Source: Lachnospiraceae bacterium
GTDB lineage: Bacteria > Bacillota > Clostridia > Lachnospirales > Lachnospiraceae
Assembly (NCBI GenBank): GCA_024680675.1
Contig: JAILBX010000271.1
Location: 1 to 51,667 of the forward strand
DNA: 51,667 nt
Reading direction: 5' to 3'
Part shown: one piece after another, positions 42,124-50,731 of the stretch
How positions within the stretch are numbered: position 1 is the stretch's first letter
How the letters are laid out: each line of letters begins with the position of its first letter
The notes under the pieces: generated by a model
Database searches by the model: none
Told to the model about the DNA's origin: nothing
Seen by the model: the letters and a program-made list of their open reading frames with translations, nothing else
Position numbers and translations under genes: made by a program

Positions 42124-42903
42124 ATGAGTAGTGTAGAGTTGCTTGATAAGACGCGGCTCATTAACAAGCTCCTTCATAACAATAATGCCAGTAAGGTGGT
42201 TTTCAGCGATATTTGTGATGTGCTGAAGGGGATAATAGAGTCGAATGTCCTGGTTATAAGCAAAAAAGGGAAAATATTGGGTCTTGGAGTGAGATCTGAT
42301 ATGGGAACCATTGGCAAATTCAATAAGTATAAGGTCGGAAGCTTTATTGACAGAGATTTGAACAGACGCCTTCTTGAGGTGCTTTCCACAAAGGAAAACG
42401 TTAATCTTGAAACGCTGGGATTTGATGAAAAAGCTTCTTTGGAGTATCAGGCTCTTATTACACCGGTGGATATAGCGGGAGAGCGGCTTGGGACTCTTTT
42501 CTTCTATAACCCTCACAAAGGCTATAATATTGACGATATCATCCTTTGCGAATACGGAGCCACTGTTGTTGGTCTTGAAATGCTCAGAGCTCTTACGGAA
42601 GAGGACACTGAGGAAAAAAGAAAGATACAGGGGGTAAAGGCGGCTATAAGTACCCTTTCCGTTACGGAGCAGGAGGCCATATGCCATGTCTTTGATGAGT
42701 TAGGAGGAATGGAGGGTATTCTGGTAGCCAGCAAGATAGCGGATAAGGTGGGAATAACCAGATCCGTCATAGTAAATGCTCTCAGAAAGTTTGAGAGCGC
42801 AGGAGTGATAGAATCAAAATCCTCGGGAATGAAGGGAACCTATATAAAGGTACTGAATCCAGCGGTTTTTGAAGAAGTTGAAAATATGAAAAATGAAAAG
42901 TAG
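42124..42903 (+). CDS. codY: GTP-sensing transcriptional pleiotropic repressor CodY
   Basis: Global regulator that binds branched-chain amino acids and GTP and represses nitrogen, motility and transport genes in rich conditions; 259 residues. The N-terminal GAF ligand domain is about 1-155 and the C-terminal winged helix-turn-helix about 185-259, with the nearly invariant ASKIADKVGITRSVIVNALR recognition region followed by FESAGVIESKSSGMKGTYIKV. It has its own strong promoter and a terminator after it. Its position just before flgB is the same as in Bacillus, where CodY represses the flagellar operon. I see no good match to AATTTTCWGAAAATT before flgB. Confidence 0.96.
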   Translation: MSSVELLDKTRLINKLLHNNNASKVVFSDICDVLKGIIESNVLVISKKGKILGLGVRSDMGTIGKFNKYKVGSFIDRDLNRRLLEVLSTKENVNLETLGFDEKASLEYQALITPVDIAGERLGTLFFYNPHKGYNIDDIILCEYGATVVGLEMLRALTEEDTEEKRKIQGVKAAISTLSVTEQEAICHVFDELGGMEGILVASKIADKVGITRSVIVNALRKFESAGVIESKSSGMKGTYIKVLNPAVFEEVENMKNEK

Positions 42904-42933
42904 ATAATATGCTGTGAAAGGATTCACAGATGG

Positions 42934-42970
42934 AAAAAACGGATTTTAACCTGGTTAACTTCCGTTTTTT
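42934..42970 (+). terminator. Intrinsic terminator after codY
   Basis: AAAAAACGGA with TCCGTTTTTT, a 10-bp stem enclosing a second pairing TTAACC/GGTTAA. A separate small hairpin TGTGAA-AGGA-TTCACA lies just before at 42913-42928. Confidence 0.85.
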
Positions 42971-43012
42971 GTGTTTTTGGAAATGGTAAACACTATATTT
43001 TGTGTAAAGGAC

Positions 43013-43040
43013 TTGTATTTTACTCGGAAATTATTATAAT
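43013..43040 (+). promoter_or_regulatory. Promoter of the flagellar basal-body operon
   Basis: TTGTAT (43013-43018), 16-base spacer, perfect TATAAT (43035-43040), 20 bases before the flgB start codon. This is a sigma-A type promoter; no sigma-28 or sigma-54 signature is seen here. Confidence 0.75.
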
Positions 43041-43060
43041 AGAATAGGGTGGTGAGTAAA

Positions 43061-43459
43061 ATGATTAATTCTGACGTATTTAATTGTGTCAATGTGCTGA
43101 GTAAGGCAGCTGATGGAGCCTGGAAGAGAAATGAGGCTATAGCAAATAATATTGCCAATGTTGATACTCCCGGCTATAAAAGACAGGATGTGTCTTTTGA
43201 GACGGAGCTTAAGCATGCCTTAAAGGCAAGTCGTTATGTTACTTTGGATGAAAAGATAAATGAGTTAAATAAGAGCGGTCTTGACAGGATAGAAGCAAGG
43301 ACATACCGCGATCATTCGGGCTTTGCTTACAGGATCGACGGGAACAATGTGGATATCGACAATGAAAATGTTGAGCTTGCCTCAAACCAGATCAAGTACA
43401 ACGGTATAATTCAAAGTATAAACGATCATTTTAACAACTTGAAGACCGTGTGCAAGTAA
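43061..43459 (+). CDS. flgB: Flagellar basal-body rod protein FlgB
   Basis: Proximal rod subunit, 132 residues. The rod-protein N-terminal motif is WKRNEAIANNIANVDTPGYKRQDVSFE and the C-terminal helix is VELASNQIKYNGIIQSINDHFNN. ATG 43061 is preceded by AGGGTGGTGA; a GTG at 43049 lies in that site. It is exported by the flagellar type III system and has no signal peptide. It is the first gene of the fla operon, and 126 bases separate it from flgC. Confidence 0.95.
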   Translation: MINSDVFNCVNVLSKAADGAWKRNEAIANNIANVDTPGYKRQDVSFETELKHALKASRYVTLDEKINELNKSGLDRIEARTYRDHSGFAYRIDGNNVDIDNENVELASNQIKYNGIIQSINDHFNNLKTVCK

Positions 43460-43464
43460 GCCTG

Positions 43465-43560
43465 AGACATATGTCATTTAAGGTGAAAGCTTAAGAAAAC
43501 GGGCATATTGAAAACGTTGGTTGTATTTTAAGCTGCACTTTTTCCTGAAAAGGAAAAGAA
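43465..43560 (+). promoter_or_regulatory. Folded spacer between flgB and flgC
   Basis: Contains palindrome GACATATGTC (43466-43475), a stem AGCTTAA (43488-43494) with TTAAGCT (43528-43534), and an adjacent hairpin CTTTTTCCT (43538-43546) with AGGAAAAG (43551-43558). The last has no T-run, so it is not a standard terminator. It may be an RNA processing or stability element; the function is unknown. Confidence 0.45.
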
Positions 43561-43585
43561 GAGACTTAGAGAAAGGGGCGATCAT

Positions 43586-44035
43586 ATGAGCATATTTAAA
43601 TCCTTTGGTGTCAATTCTTCGGGAATGACAGCCGAAAGATTTCGAATGGATATTATTTCACAAAATGTTGCAAATGCAAATACCACAAGAACCGAGGATG
43701 GCAAGCCCTATGTAAGAAAGGTGGTTACCTTTCAGGAGAAGACTATGGATCCCACAAGGTTTGAGACCATATTTAAAAAGACAAGGGGAATGTACGTAGG
43801 AGACGGTGTCAGGGTTTCAAAGATCCACAATGACGAAGTTAATGAAATGAAGAAGGTCTATGATCCCTCCCACCCGGATGCCGATGAAGACGGATATGTA
43901 TTATATCCAAATGTCAACATAGTTGCGGAAATGACGGATCTTATTGATGCTACAAGGGCTTATGAGGCAAACGCAACGGCTTTTACTGCTTCAAAGGCAT
44001 TGGCAACCAAGGGCCTTGAGATAGGCAGAGGATAA
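43586..44035 (+). CDS. flgC: Flagellar basal-body rod protein FlgC
   Basis: Proximal rod subunit, 149 residues. The N-terminal ERFRMDIISQNVANANTTRTEDG and the C-terminal MTDLIDATRAYEANATAFTASK helices are the rod-protein signature. The DEDGYVLYPNVNIVAEM block is typical of FlgC. AGAAAGGGGCGATC precedes the ATG. It is followed by fliE after 19 bases. Confidence 0.96.
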   Translation: MSIFKSFGVNSSGMTAERFRMDIISQNVANANTTRTEDGKPYVRKVVTFQEKTMDPTRFETIFKKTRGMYVGDGVRVSKIHNDEVNEMKKVYDPSHPDADEDGYVLYPNVNIVAEMTDLIDATRAYEANATAFTASKALATKGLEIGRG

Positions 44036-44054
44036 ATAGTATCGGAGGAGTGAT

Positions 44055-44372
44055 ATGGATATAACTGATTTTTTGAATATAAATTCAAACGCCATAGACA
44101 GAGCAGCTCAAAGGGCGTCAACAAAAAAGGGGAAGGATGTTGACGAAAGCTTTGCTTCAATGTTTGATTCGGCCTTAAGCAACCTTAATGAGACCAATTC
44201 CCTCCTTGTGGCCAAGGATGAGGAGGAAATGAAGTTTGCATTGGGAATATCCGACAACACCCATGAGCTGGCTATTGCAGCGGCAAAGGCTTCTACTGCC
44301 TTAAGCTACACAACCGCATTAAGAGATAAATTTATTGAGGCGTATAAAGAGATCACACAGATCCAAGTATAA
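44055..44372 (+). CDS. fliE: Flagellar hook-basal body complex protein FliE
   Basis: 105 residues. Adapter between the MS ring and the rod, also needed for the export gate. The C-terminal helices THELAIAAAKASTALSYTTALR and FIEAYKEITQIQV are characteristic. CGGAGGAGTGAT gives a strong ribosome binding site. The length is normal. Confidence 0.94.
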   Translation: MDITDFLNINSNAIDRAAQRASTKKGKDVDESFASMFDSALSNLNETNSLLVAKDEEEMKFALGISDNTHELAIAAAKASTALSYTTALRDKFIEAYKEITQIQV

Positions 44373-44399
44373 CAGATTCAAGTATAGGGGATGTAAAAA

Positions 44400-46016
44400 T
44401 TGGGAGACAGATTAAAGGAATTATTACAAAGGTTCCTGGAATGGTGGAACAAGTTTACCGGAAAACAGAAAACTCTTATCATAAGCGTCATAGCCGGAGT
44501 TATACTGGCTCTGGCTATTTTGGCTACAGTGCTTACAAGGCCGCAGTATACCACGCTTATAAAGTGTGAGACTACAAAGCAGGCTTCTGATATAATCGCG
44601 CTTTTGGACGGAGAAGCGATCCCTTATCAGGTTACTGATGACGGGCTCATAATATCTGTAGAGAAGGAAAACCTTTCCTCTGCAACTCTTTTGCTGGGGG
44701 CAAACGGTTATCCGGCTCAGAGCTATTCACTTGAATCGGCTCTTTCGGGAGGCTTTTCCACTACTGAGTCCGACAAGGCCAAAACCTATAAGCTCTATCA
44801 GGAACAGCACCTTCAGGAAATAATGAAATCGGTGCCTGCGGTTACTGAAGCCTATGTAACTCTTTCCATTCCGGAAAATGACGGAACCCTTCTTGCAGAG
44901 AAGGAGGAGGCTTACGCCAGCGTAATGCTGGATCTTAACGAGCAGCTGGAAAACGGAGTGGCCGAGAATTTTGCGAAGAATATTGCCACGGCCCTTGGAA
45001 ATAAAACCACGGAAAATATAACTATCATAGATTCCAACGGAAATCTTCTTTATTCGGGAGCCGATGAAGCCAGCGACGCTTTTTCTTCCGTCAAGGCAAA
45101 TACCCAGATACAGCTGAAAAATGAGGCTGAAAAGCTGGTTAAACAGGAGGTTACCCAGGTATTGCTGGGCTCAAATCTCTATGAGGAGGTAAAGGTAGCC
45201 ACTAATCTTAAAATGGACTTTTCTTCTCAAAATGAAACAACCCATACCTATACTCAGGCAGATGAGAACGGTACCAATGTGGTTTCTCATCAGGACAGCT
45301 ACAAGTCTGAGGGATCGGGACAAAACGGCGGCGATCCGGGTACGGCTACAAATACCAATGAAAACGAATATGTTATTGAAGAACAGTCAAATTCCAACTA
45401 CAGCGTAAATGAGGAATCCACCGACTATCTTCCCGGCGAGAAGATAACCGACAAGGCAACTCCTCCGGGAAACATAGATTATTCCTTATCCTCAGTGGCA
45501 GTGACTGCCTCCCATTACGTTATCTATAAAGAGGATGAGCTTAAAAGCCAGGGACTCCTTGACGGTATAAGCTTTGCTGAATTCAAGGCTGAAAATTCCG
45601 AAATGGTTAAAAAGGTAGTAGAAGAGGATATGGTTACTCTGGTGTCAAATGCCACGGGCATACCTGTGGCAAATATTTCCATAATTGCTTATGATGTTCC
45701 TCTTTTCCAGGCCTCCGAGGGTCTGAAGGTGGAGCCTGCAGATATAGCTCAGATAGTTCTGATAGTATTGATACTTGCCCTTCTTGCCTTTGTAGTTATT
45801 TCCAGTCTCAGAAGAGAGAAGGAGGAAGTGCCGGAAGAGGAGGAGCTTTCAGTGGAGGAGCTTTTGGAGTCTACTCAGGAAGCGGAAGAGGAAATGGAAG
45901 ATATCGAATTGGAATCCAAGTCGGAAGTCAGGCTTTTGGTTGAGAAGTTTGTGGATGAAAATCCCGACGCAGCAGCAGCCTTGCTTAGAAACTGGCTTAC
46001 GGATGAATGGGGGTAA
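44400..46016 (+). CDS. fliF: Flagellar MS-ring protein FliF
   Basis: 538 residues. Forms the MS ring in the cytoplasmic membrane, base of the motor. Membrane segments at about 24-45 and 448-468 flank the periplasmic-side ring-building domains (RPQYTTLIKC, LLGANGYPAQSYSLESAL, ETDKAKTYKLYQEQ-like block). The cytoplasmic end (about 510-538, VDENPDAAAALLRNWLTDEWG split at its conserved Trp) is the FliG-binding tail. The start is TTG 44400, with AGGGG nine bases upstream; the nearby ATG at 44391 is at once followed by a stop. It is followed after 3 bases by fliG. Confidence 0.95.
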   Translation: MGDRLKELLQRFLEWWNKFTGKQKTLIISVIAGVILALAILATVLTRPQYTTLIKCETTKQASDIIALLDGEAIPYQVTDDGLIISVEKENLSSATLLLGANGYPAQSYSLESALSGGFSTTESDKAKTYKLYQEQHLQEIMKSVPAVTEAYVTLSIPENDGTLLAEKEEAYASVMLDLNEQLENGVAENFAKNIATALGNKTTENITIIDSNGNLLYSGADEASDAFSSVKANTQIQLKNEAEKLVKQEVTQVLLGSNLYEEVKVATNLKMDFSSQNETTHTYTQADENGTNVVSHQDSYKSEGSGQNGGDPGTATNTNENEYVIEEQSNSNYSVNEESTDYLPGEKITDKATPPGNIDYSLSSVAVTASHYVIYKEDELKSQGLLDGISFAEFKAENSEMVKKVVEEDMVTLVSNATGIPVANISIIAYDVPLFQASEGLKVEPADIAQIVLIVLILALLAFVVISSLRREKEEVPEEEELSVEELLESTQEAEEEMEDIELESKSEVRLLVEKFVDENPDAAAALLRNWLTDEWG

Positions 46017-46019
46017 AAT

Positions 46020-47045
46020 ATGCCGCAGCAACCGGAGGCAATGGAACCGGAGATCACCGGTCTTCAGAAAAGTGCAATATTGTTGATAGCTCTTGGGCCT
46101 GAGAGATCAGCTCTGATCTTCAAGTATTTAAAGGAAGAAGAGATAGAGGAGCTGACTCTTGAAATAGCCAATACAAGAAGCGTTACCCCTCAGGTGAAGG
46201 AAATGGTCATTGAGGAGTTTTATCAGGTCTGCCTTGCACAGCAGTATATCGCAGAGGGCGGAATCGGCTATGCCAAGGAGCTGCTTGAAAAGGCTCTGGG
46301 CGTTGAAAAGGCCAATGACGTTATCGGAAGACTTACTGCTTCTCTCCAGGTTAAACCCTTTGAGTTTATCCGTAAAACCGAGGCTTCCCAGGTGCTTAAC
46401 TTTATTCAGGACGAGCATCCCCAGACTATCGCTCTTATATTGTCCTACTTAAATTCCTCACAGGCAGCCATGATACTTTCGGCGCTGCCTCCCGACAGTC
46501 AGTCGGATGTAACCAAACGTATTGCCCAGATGGACAGGACATCACCGGATGTAATAAAGGATGTGGAGAAGATATTGGAAGGAAAGCTTTCAAGCCTTGT
46601 AAACCAGGACTACACTATTATCGGCGGCGTGGATTCCGTTGTAGAGATTTTGAATACAGTAGACAGAAGTACAGAAAAGCATATTATGGAAACTCTGGAG
46701 ATAGACGAACCGGAGCTGGCGGACGAGATCAGAAAGAAGATGTTTGTATTCGAGGATGTTCTGCTGCTTGATGACAGAGCTATACAGAGAGTGCTTCGTG
46801 ATGTTGAAAACAGCGACCTCGCCGTAGCCTTAAAGGGTGCCAATGAAGAGGTTCAGGCAGCTATATTCAAGAACCTTTCCAGCCGTCTTGCATCCATGAT
46901 CAAGGAGGATATGGAATTCATGGGTCCTGTACGTATGAAGGATGTTGAAGAAGCTCAGCAGAAGATAGTTAATACCATAAGAAGACTTGAGGAAAGCGCA
47001 GAGATCGTTATTTCCCGTGGCGGAGGTGATGAGATAGTTGTCTAA
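46020..47045 (+). CDS. fliG: Flagellar motor switch protein FliG
   Basis: 341 residues. C-ring protein that transmits torque from the stators. The N-terminal domain binds FliF (GLQKSAILLIALGPERSALIF). The middle domain contains the EHPQTIALILSYL motif. The C-terminal torque domain carries the charged helix DDRAIQRVLRDVENSDLAVALKG. It starts 3 bases after the fliF stop. Its last codons contain the GGAGGTGAT that serves as ribosome binding site for fliH. Confidence 0.97.
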   Translation: MPQQPEAMEPEITGLQKSAILLIALGPERSALIFKYLKEEEIEELTLEIANTRSVTPQVKEMVIEEFYQVCLAQQYIAEGGIGYAKELLEKALGVEKANDVIGRLTASLQVKPFEFIRKTEASQVLNFIQDEHPQTIALILSYLNSSQAAMILSALPPDSQSDVTKRIAQMDRTSPDVIKDVEKILEGKLSSLVNQDYTIIGGVDSVVEILNTVDRSTEKHIMETLEIDEPELADEIRKKMFVFEDVLLLDDRAIQRVLRDVENSDLAVALKGANEEVQAAIFKNLSSRLASMIKEDMEFMGPVRMKDVEEAQQKIVNTIRRLEESAEIVISRGGGDEIVV

Positions 47046-47898
47046 TCTGCTTAAGTCGGCCTCGGTACAGGTGAAGGGCGATGGGGAAAAAAGAGTAATA
47101 AATTCAAATGAGCTTATTGCCGCAAGAATGCAGAAGTTAGCAGAGCTTCTTTCTATGGAGGATGAGAATTATTTTGCCGATGATTTCACCGAAGGTCTTG
47201 AGGCAGAGCAGGTGGAAGCTTTATTGTCTGATCCGGATGAAGTAGAGGAGGATTTAAATGAGGCCAGGGAAAGCGCCTCAAAGATAATTGAAGAGGCCAA
47301 TGCCCAGGCTCAGGCTATAATAGAAAACGCCCAGACACAAGCCTCGGGCATTATGGATAATGCCGCAAATGAGGCAGAAGCTGCCAGACAGGAAGCTGTG
47401 GTTCAGGGTCATGACGAGGGATACAAAAGAGGTTATGACGAGGCTATGGCGGCAGGAATGGAAGAAATAGAGGCTTTGAAGGAAGAGCTTCAAAGGGAAA
47501 AGGAAGAAACAGCCAATGAGTATCAGAAAAAGTACGAGGAAATGGAGCCTGAGCTTGTTGAAATATTGACGGATATTTATGAGCATGTTCTGGGTATCAG
47601 TCTGTCGGATAATTCTGATATGATAATGCATCTTTTAAAAGAAACCATAAGGAATGTGGAGGGAAGCAAGAACTTTATGCTTCACGTTTCTACTGACGAC
47701 TATGCTTTTATCAGTGCCTACAGGGAAGAGCTGATGAACTGTGTGGGAGGGATCGACACCTTGGATATTATAGAGGATATGACTCTTGCCCAGTCAAATT
47801 GCTTTATTGAATGTGAAAGCGGAATATATGATTGCAGCCTGGGAACAGAGCTTTCCAATCTGAAAAAGGAATTAAGACTTTTATCTTATCATAAATAA
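47038..47898 (+). CDS. fliH: Flagellar assembly protein FliH
   Basis: 286 residues. Cytoplasmic stator of the export ATPase, binds FliI. The start is TTG 47038 inside the fliG end, seven bases after GGAGGTGAT. A long helical central part rich in Ala, Glu and Gln (about 70-165) contains the GYKRGYDEAMAAG motif typical of FliH. The C-terminal domain resembles the V-ATPase E-subunit (VEILTDIYEHVLGISLS...). Identity rests on the motif and on the position between fliG and fliI. Confidence 0.88.
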   Translation: MSNLLKSASVQVKGDGEKRVINSNELIAARMQKLAELLSMEDENYFADDFTEGLEAEQVEALLSDPDEVEEDLNEARESASKIIEEANAQAQAIIENAQTQASGIMDNAANEAEAARQEAVVQGHDEGYKRGYDEAMAAGMEEIEALKEELQREKEETANEYQKKYEEMEPELVEILTDIYEHVLGISLSDNSDMIMHLLKETIRNVEGSKNFMLHVSTDDYAFISAYREELMNCVGGIDTLDIIEDMTLAQSNCFIECESGIYDCSLGTELSNLKKELRLLSYHK

Positions 47899-47908
47899 GA
47901 GGGTAACT

Positions 47909-49210
47909 ATGGACGCTGGTAAGTACAGACAGGCTTTGGAAAAAACATATTTTAAAAGGCTTGGTAAGGTTGTAAATATAGTGGGACTTACAATAGAGTC
48001 CATAGGCCCCGATGCAAAACTTAACGATATATGCAGGATAATGACCGATAAGAATACAGGTGATTATGTTACGGCTGAGGTGGTGGGCTTTAAGGACAAC
48101 AGAACCCTTTTGATGCCCTATGAGTCCACTGATGGTCTGGGCTACGGGTGTATTGTGGAAAACCTGGGCTACTCCCTTAAGGTTAACGTGGGAGAGGATA
48201 TGCTGGGGAAAACCCTGGATGGACTGGGAAGGCCCATAGATGGCAGTGAAATAATCACAGATAAGGAATATCCTGTGGATGCTCCGGCACCGGATCCCCT
48301 AAAGAGGGTTATTATAGATACCCCTCTTCCTTTGGGCGTGAAGGCTGTTGATGGCATAATGACCATTGGGAAGGGGCAGCGTATCGGTATCTTTGCCGGT
48401 TCCGGCGTAGGCAAGAGCACTTTGCTCGGAATGTTTGCCAGAAATACAAAAGCGGATATAAATATAATAGCCTTAATAGGAGAACGAGGCAGAGAGGTGA
48501 GAGAATTCATAGAAAGGGATCTGGGGGAAGAAGGAATGAAAAGATCCATTGTTGTGGTGGCTACCTCAGATAAACCGGCTTTGGTAAGAAAGAAGGCCGC
48601 TATGACCGCTACAGCTCTTGCCGAATATTTTCGGGATAAGGGAGAGGATGTTTTGCTTATGATGGATTCCCTAACCCGTTTTTCCATGGCTCAGAGGGAG
48701 ATAGGTCTTGCAAGCGGAGAACCTCCCGTAACCAGGGGCTACCCTCCCAGTGTTTATTCTGAAATGCCAAAGCTTCTTGAAAGGGCAGGTAATGCTGAAA
48801 GAGGTTCCATAACCGGTCTATATACGGTACTTGTGGACGGTGACGACTTTAATGAACCTATTACGGATACGGCAAGAGGAATACTTGACGGTCACATAAT
48901 GCTTGACAGAAAGCTTGCTCATAAGAATCACTATCCGGCCATCGATATTTTACAGAGTATCTCAAGATGTATGAGTCAGATAGCAGATAAGGAGCATAAG
49001 TCTGCTGCGGGAAGACTGAAAAATGTTCTTGCAACATATAATGAGGCCGAGGATCTTATAAATATAGGAGCCTATAAGTCCGGAGCCAATCAGGGTATAG
49101 ATTACGCTATAGAAAAGATAGACAAGGTCAATGAGTATCTTTGCCAGGATGTGGATTCAAAGTACAGCTTTGAAGATGAGGTTGACATGCTAAATAAAAT
49201 ATTTGAGTAG
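47909..49210 (+). CDS. fliI: Flagellum-specific export ATPase FliI
   Basis: 433 residues. Hexameric ATPase energising flagellar type III export. Walker A is IFAGSGVGKST near residue 160, followed by the ALIGERGREVREFIE block. Walker B is VLLMMDSLTRFSMAQREIGL near 250, and GEPPVTRGYPPSVYSEMPKL follows. The C-terminal helices are normal. AGAGGGTAACT precedes the ATG. Confidence 0.97.
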   Translation: MDAGKYRQALEKTYFKRLGKVVNIVGLTIESIGPDAKLNDICRIMTDKNTGDYVTAEVVGFKDNRTLLMPYESTDGLGYGCIVENLGYSLKVNVGEDMLGKTLDGLGRPIDGSEIITDKEYPVDAPAPDPLKRVIIDTPLPLGVKAVDGIMTIGKGQRIGIFAGSGVGKSTLLGMFARNTKADINIIALIGERGREVREFIERDLGEEGMKRSIVVVATSDKPALVRKKAAMTATALAEYFRDKGEDVLLMMDSLTRFSMAQREIGLASGEPPVTRGYPPSVYSEMPKLLERAGNAERGSITGLYTVLVDGDDFNEPITDTARGILDGHIMLDRKLAHKNHYPAIDILQSISRCMSQIADKEHKSAAGRLKNVLATYNEAEDLINIGAYKSGANQGIDYAIEKIDKVNEYLCQDVDSKYSFEDEVDMLNKIFE

Positions 49211-49217
49211 GGTATAA

Positions 49218-49667
49218 ATGGCTAAATTTATCTACAGCATGCAAAATATACTGAATCTTAAGGTTAAGCTTGAGACTCAGGCAAAAAATGAGTTTGCTAT
49301 GGCAAATGCAAAAGTAAATGAAGAGGAAGAAAGATTAAAGGCTCTTTATGATCGAAAAGAAGCTTATTCCCAAAGACTTAAGGAGCTCTATAGTGATAAA
49401 ATTTCCGTTTTGGATATTAAAGAGACTACAAATGCTGTAGAGATCATGGAGCTTCAGATAGAGCAGCAGAAGGAAAGGATCAGAAGGGCAAATTCGGAAT
49501 TAGAGCTTGCCAGAGAAGCCCTGAAGGAGGCTATGCAGGAAAGACAGACCCATGAGAAGCTCAGGGAAAATGCCTTTGAGCTTTTCAAGGAGGAGGTTAA
49601 GGCATCTGAGAATAAGGAAATTGATGAGCTTGTAAGCTACAGGTACGGACAGGCTAAAGAGGATTGA
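49218..49667 (+). CDS. fliJ: Flagellar export protein FliJ
   Basis: 149 residues, almost entirely one long antiparallel coiled coil rich in Glu, Lys, Gln and Arg, as expected for the FliJ stalk of the FliI ATPase. The N-terminus FIYSMQNILNLKVKLETQAK fits the family. Called from composition, length and position between fliI and ylxF. Confidence 0.88.
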   Translation: MAKFIYSMQNILNLKVKLETQAKNEFAMANAKVNEEEERLKALYDRKEAYSQRLKELYSDKISVLDIKETTNAVEIMELQIEQQKERIRRANSELELAREALKEAMQERQTHEKLRENAFELFKEEVKASENKEIDELVSYRYGQAKED

Positions 49668-49668
49668 T

Positions 49669-50535
49669 ATGGCTAAAGGCGACGAGATAATAGAAGAAGA
49701 GGACAAGGGAAAAAAGAAAAAAGACAGGAAAAGCAGGAAAAAGGACAAGGCTGAGGGAGACCCCAAGAAGGGGGAGGCCGGCCTTTATACGGACGGAGAA
49801 GAGGAGGAGGGCGGAGGACTTTCTGCGGCTCTCATTATCATACTGATAATAATCATATGGCTTGCTATCATCTGTCTGCTCATAAAGCTGGATGTTGGAG
49901 GCTTTGGGTCTAATTTCCTCTATCCCGTGCTGAAAAATGTTCCTGTTATAAACAAGATACTGCCTGACAGTGATCTTTCTTTGAACATGGAAAATCAGCC
50001 AAAAGGAGAGTTTTCAACCATAGAGCAGGCAGAGGCAGAGGTTGCAAGACTGAGAAAGGAAATAGACAGACTAAACAGCGCTGCTCCCACTGAAAGCACT
50101 GCCACAAGTGAAAATGAAGAACAGATAGCGGCAATGAGGGCAGAGATAGAGAGACTTAAAACCTTTGAAGACAGCCAGGTGGAATTCCAGAGGATAAAGA
50201 CCGAATTTTATGAGGAGGTTGTTTTTTCCGACGAGGCTCCGCCTATAGAGAATTATAAAAAGTATTATGAGGAGATAGATCCGGAAAATGCTGAATATCT
50301 CTATAAACAGGTAGTTACCAAGATGGAGGCTGACAAAGAGCTGGATGATTTTGTCAGGGTTTACAGTGAAATGAAGCCTAAAAATGTGGCTGCCATATTT
50401 GAAAAGATGACGGGTAATCTGGATCTGGTTGTAAAAATACTTAAGAAAATGGATCCTGCTACAAGAGCCCAGATAATGAATGTTTTAGATCCTACTCTGG
50501 CATCCCAGCTGACAAAGCTTATGGATCCCAAATGA
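49669..50535 (+). CDS. ylxF: YlxF/MotE-like flagellar operon protein with MgtE N-terminal-like domain
   Basis: 288 residues. A very charged Lys/Glu cytoplasmic N-terminus (1-45) precedes one membrane helix (about 50-73), a coiled coil (about 105-165) and a C-terminal domain of helical repeats (KPKNVAAIFEKMTGNLDLVVKILKKMDPATRAQIMNVLDP, given here as the block at 225-280) like the MgtE intracellular domain. In Bacillus the gene between fliJ and fliK is ylxF. MotE homologues in other bacteria support stator function; the exact role here is unknown. It starts one base after the fliJ stop. Confidence 0.8.
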   Translation: MAKGDEIIEEEDKGKKKKDRKSRKKDKAEGDPKKGEAGLYTDGEEEEGGGLSAALIIILIIIIWLAIICLLIKLDVGGFGSNFLYPVLKNVPVINKILPDSDLSLNMENQPKGEFSTIEQAEAEVARLRKEIDRLNSAAPTESTATSENEEQIAAMRAEIERLKTFEDSQVEFQRIKTEFYEEVVFSDEAPPIENYKKYYEEIDPENAEYLYKQVVTKMEADKELDDFVRVYSEMKPKNVAAIFEKMTGNLDLVVKILKKMDPATRAQIMNVLDPTLASQLTKLMDPK

Positions 50536-50565
50536 TGAAAAGGATCAGTAGTATAAAGAAGATCA

Positions 50566-50594
50566 AAAAAGCGTTGATAAATTCAGCGCTTTTT
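50566..50594 (+). terminator. Intrinsic terminator between ylxF and fliK
   Basis: AAAAAGCG (50566-50573) with CGCTTTTT (50587-50594) around a 13-base loop, the T-run being part of the stem. It could end part of the fla transcripts ahead of fliK. Confidence 0.65.
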
Positions 50595-50650
50595 CTGAAG
50601 GCAGAGAAAGCATGAGACCTTTAAGGCTTTTCAAAGATGGCTTTTGGCGC

Positions 50651-50677
50651 TAAATCTTTTCTGAAATATGTCGATAT
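50651..50677 (+). promoter_or_regulatory. Sigma-28 (FliA/SigD)-like promoter before fliK
   Basis: TAAA (50651-50654), exactly 15 bases, then GTCGATAT (50670-50677), against the consensus TAAA-N15-GCCGATAA: 4 of 4 and 6 of 8. A weaker sigma-A candidate lies at 50683-50711 (TTGATA-17-TACATA). Confidence 0.5.
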
Positions 50678-50731
50678 ATTATTTGATATGGTGAAAGAGT
50701 AAAAATACATAAGAAAGGAGGTAAGGAAAAG

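Noticed and set aside
42085-42687. Minus-strand open frame of 200 codons over codY
   Set aside because: CodY is unmistakable on the plus strand with promoter and terminator; the reverse frame has no site or motif.
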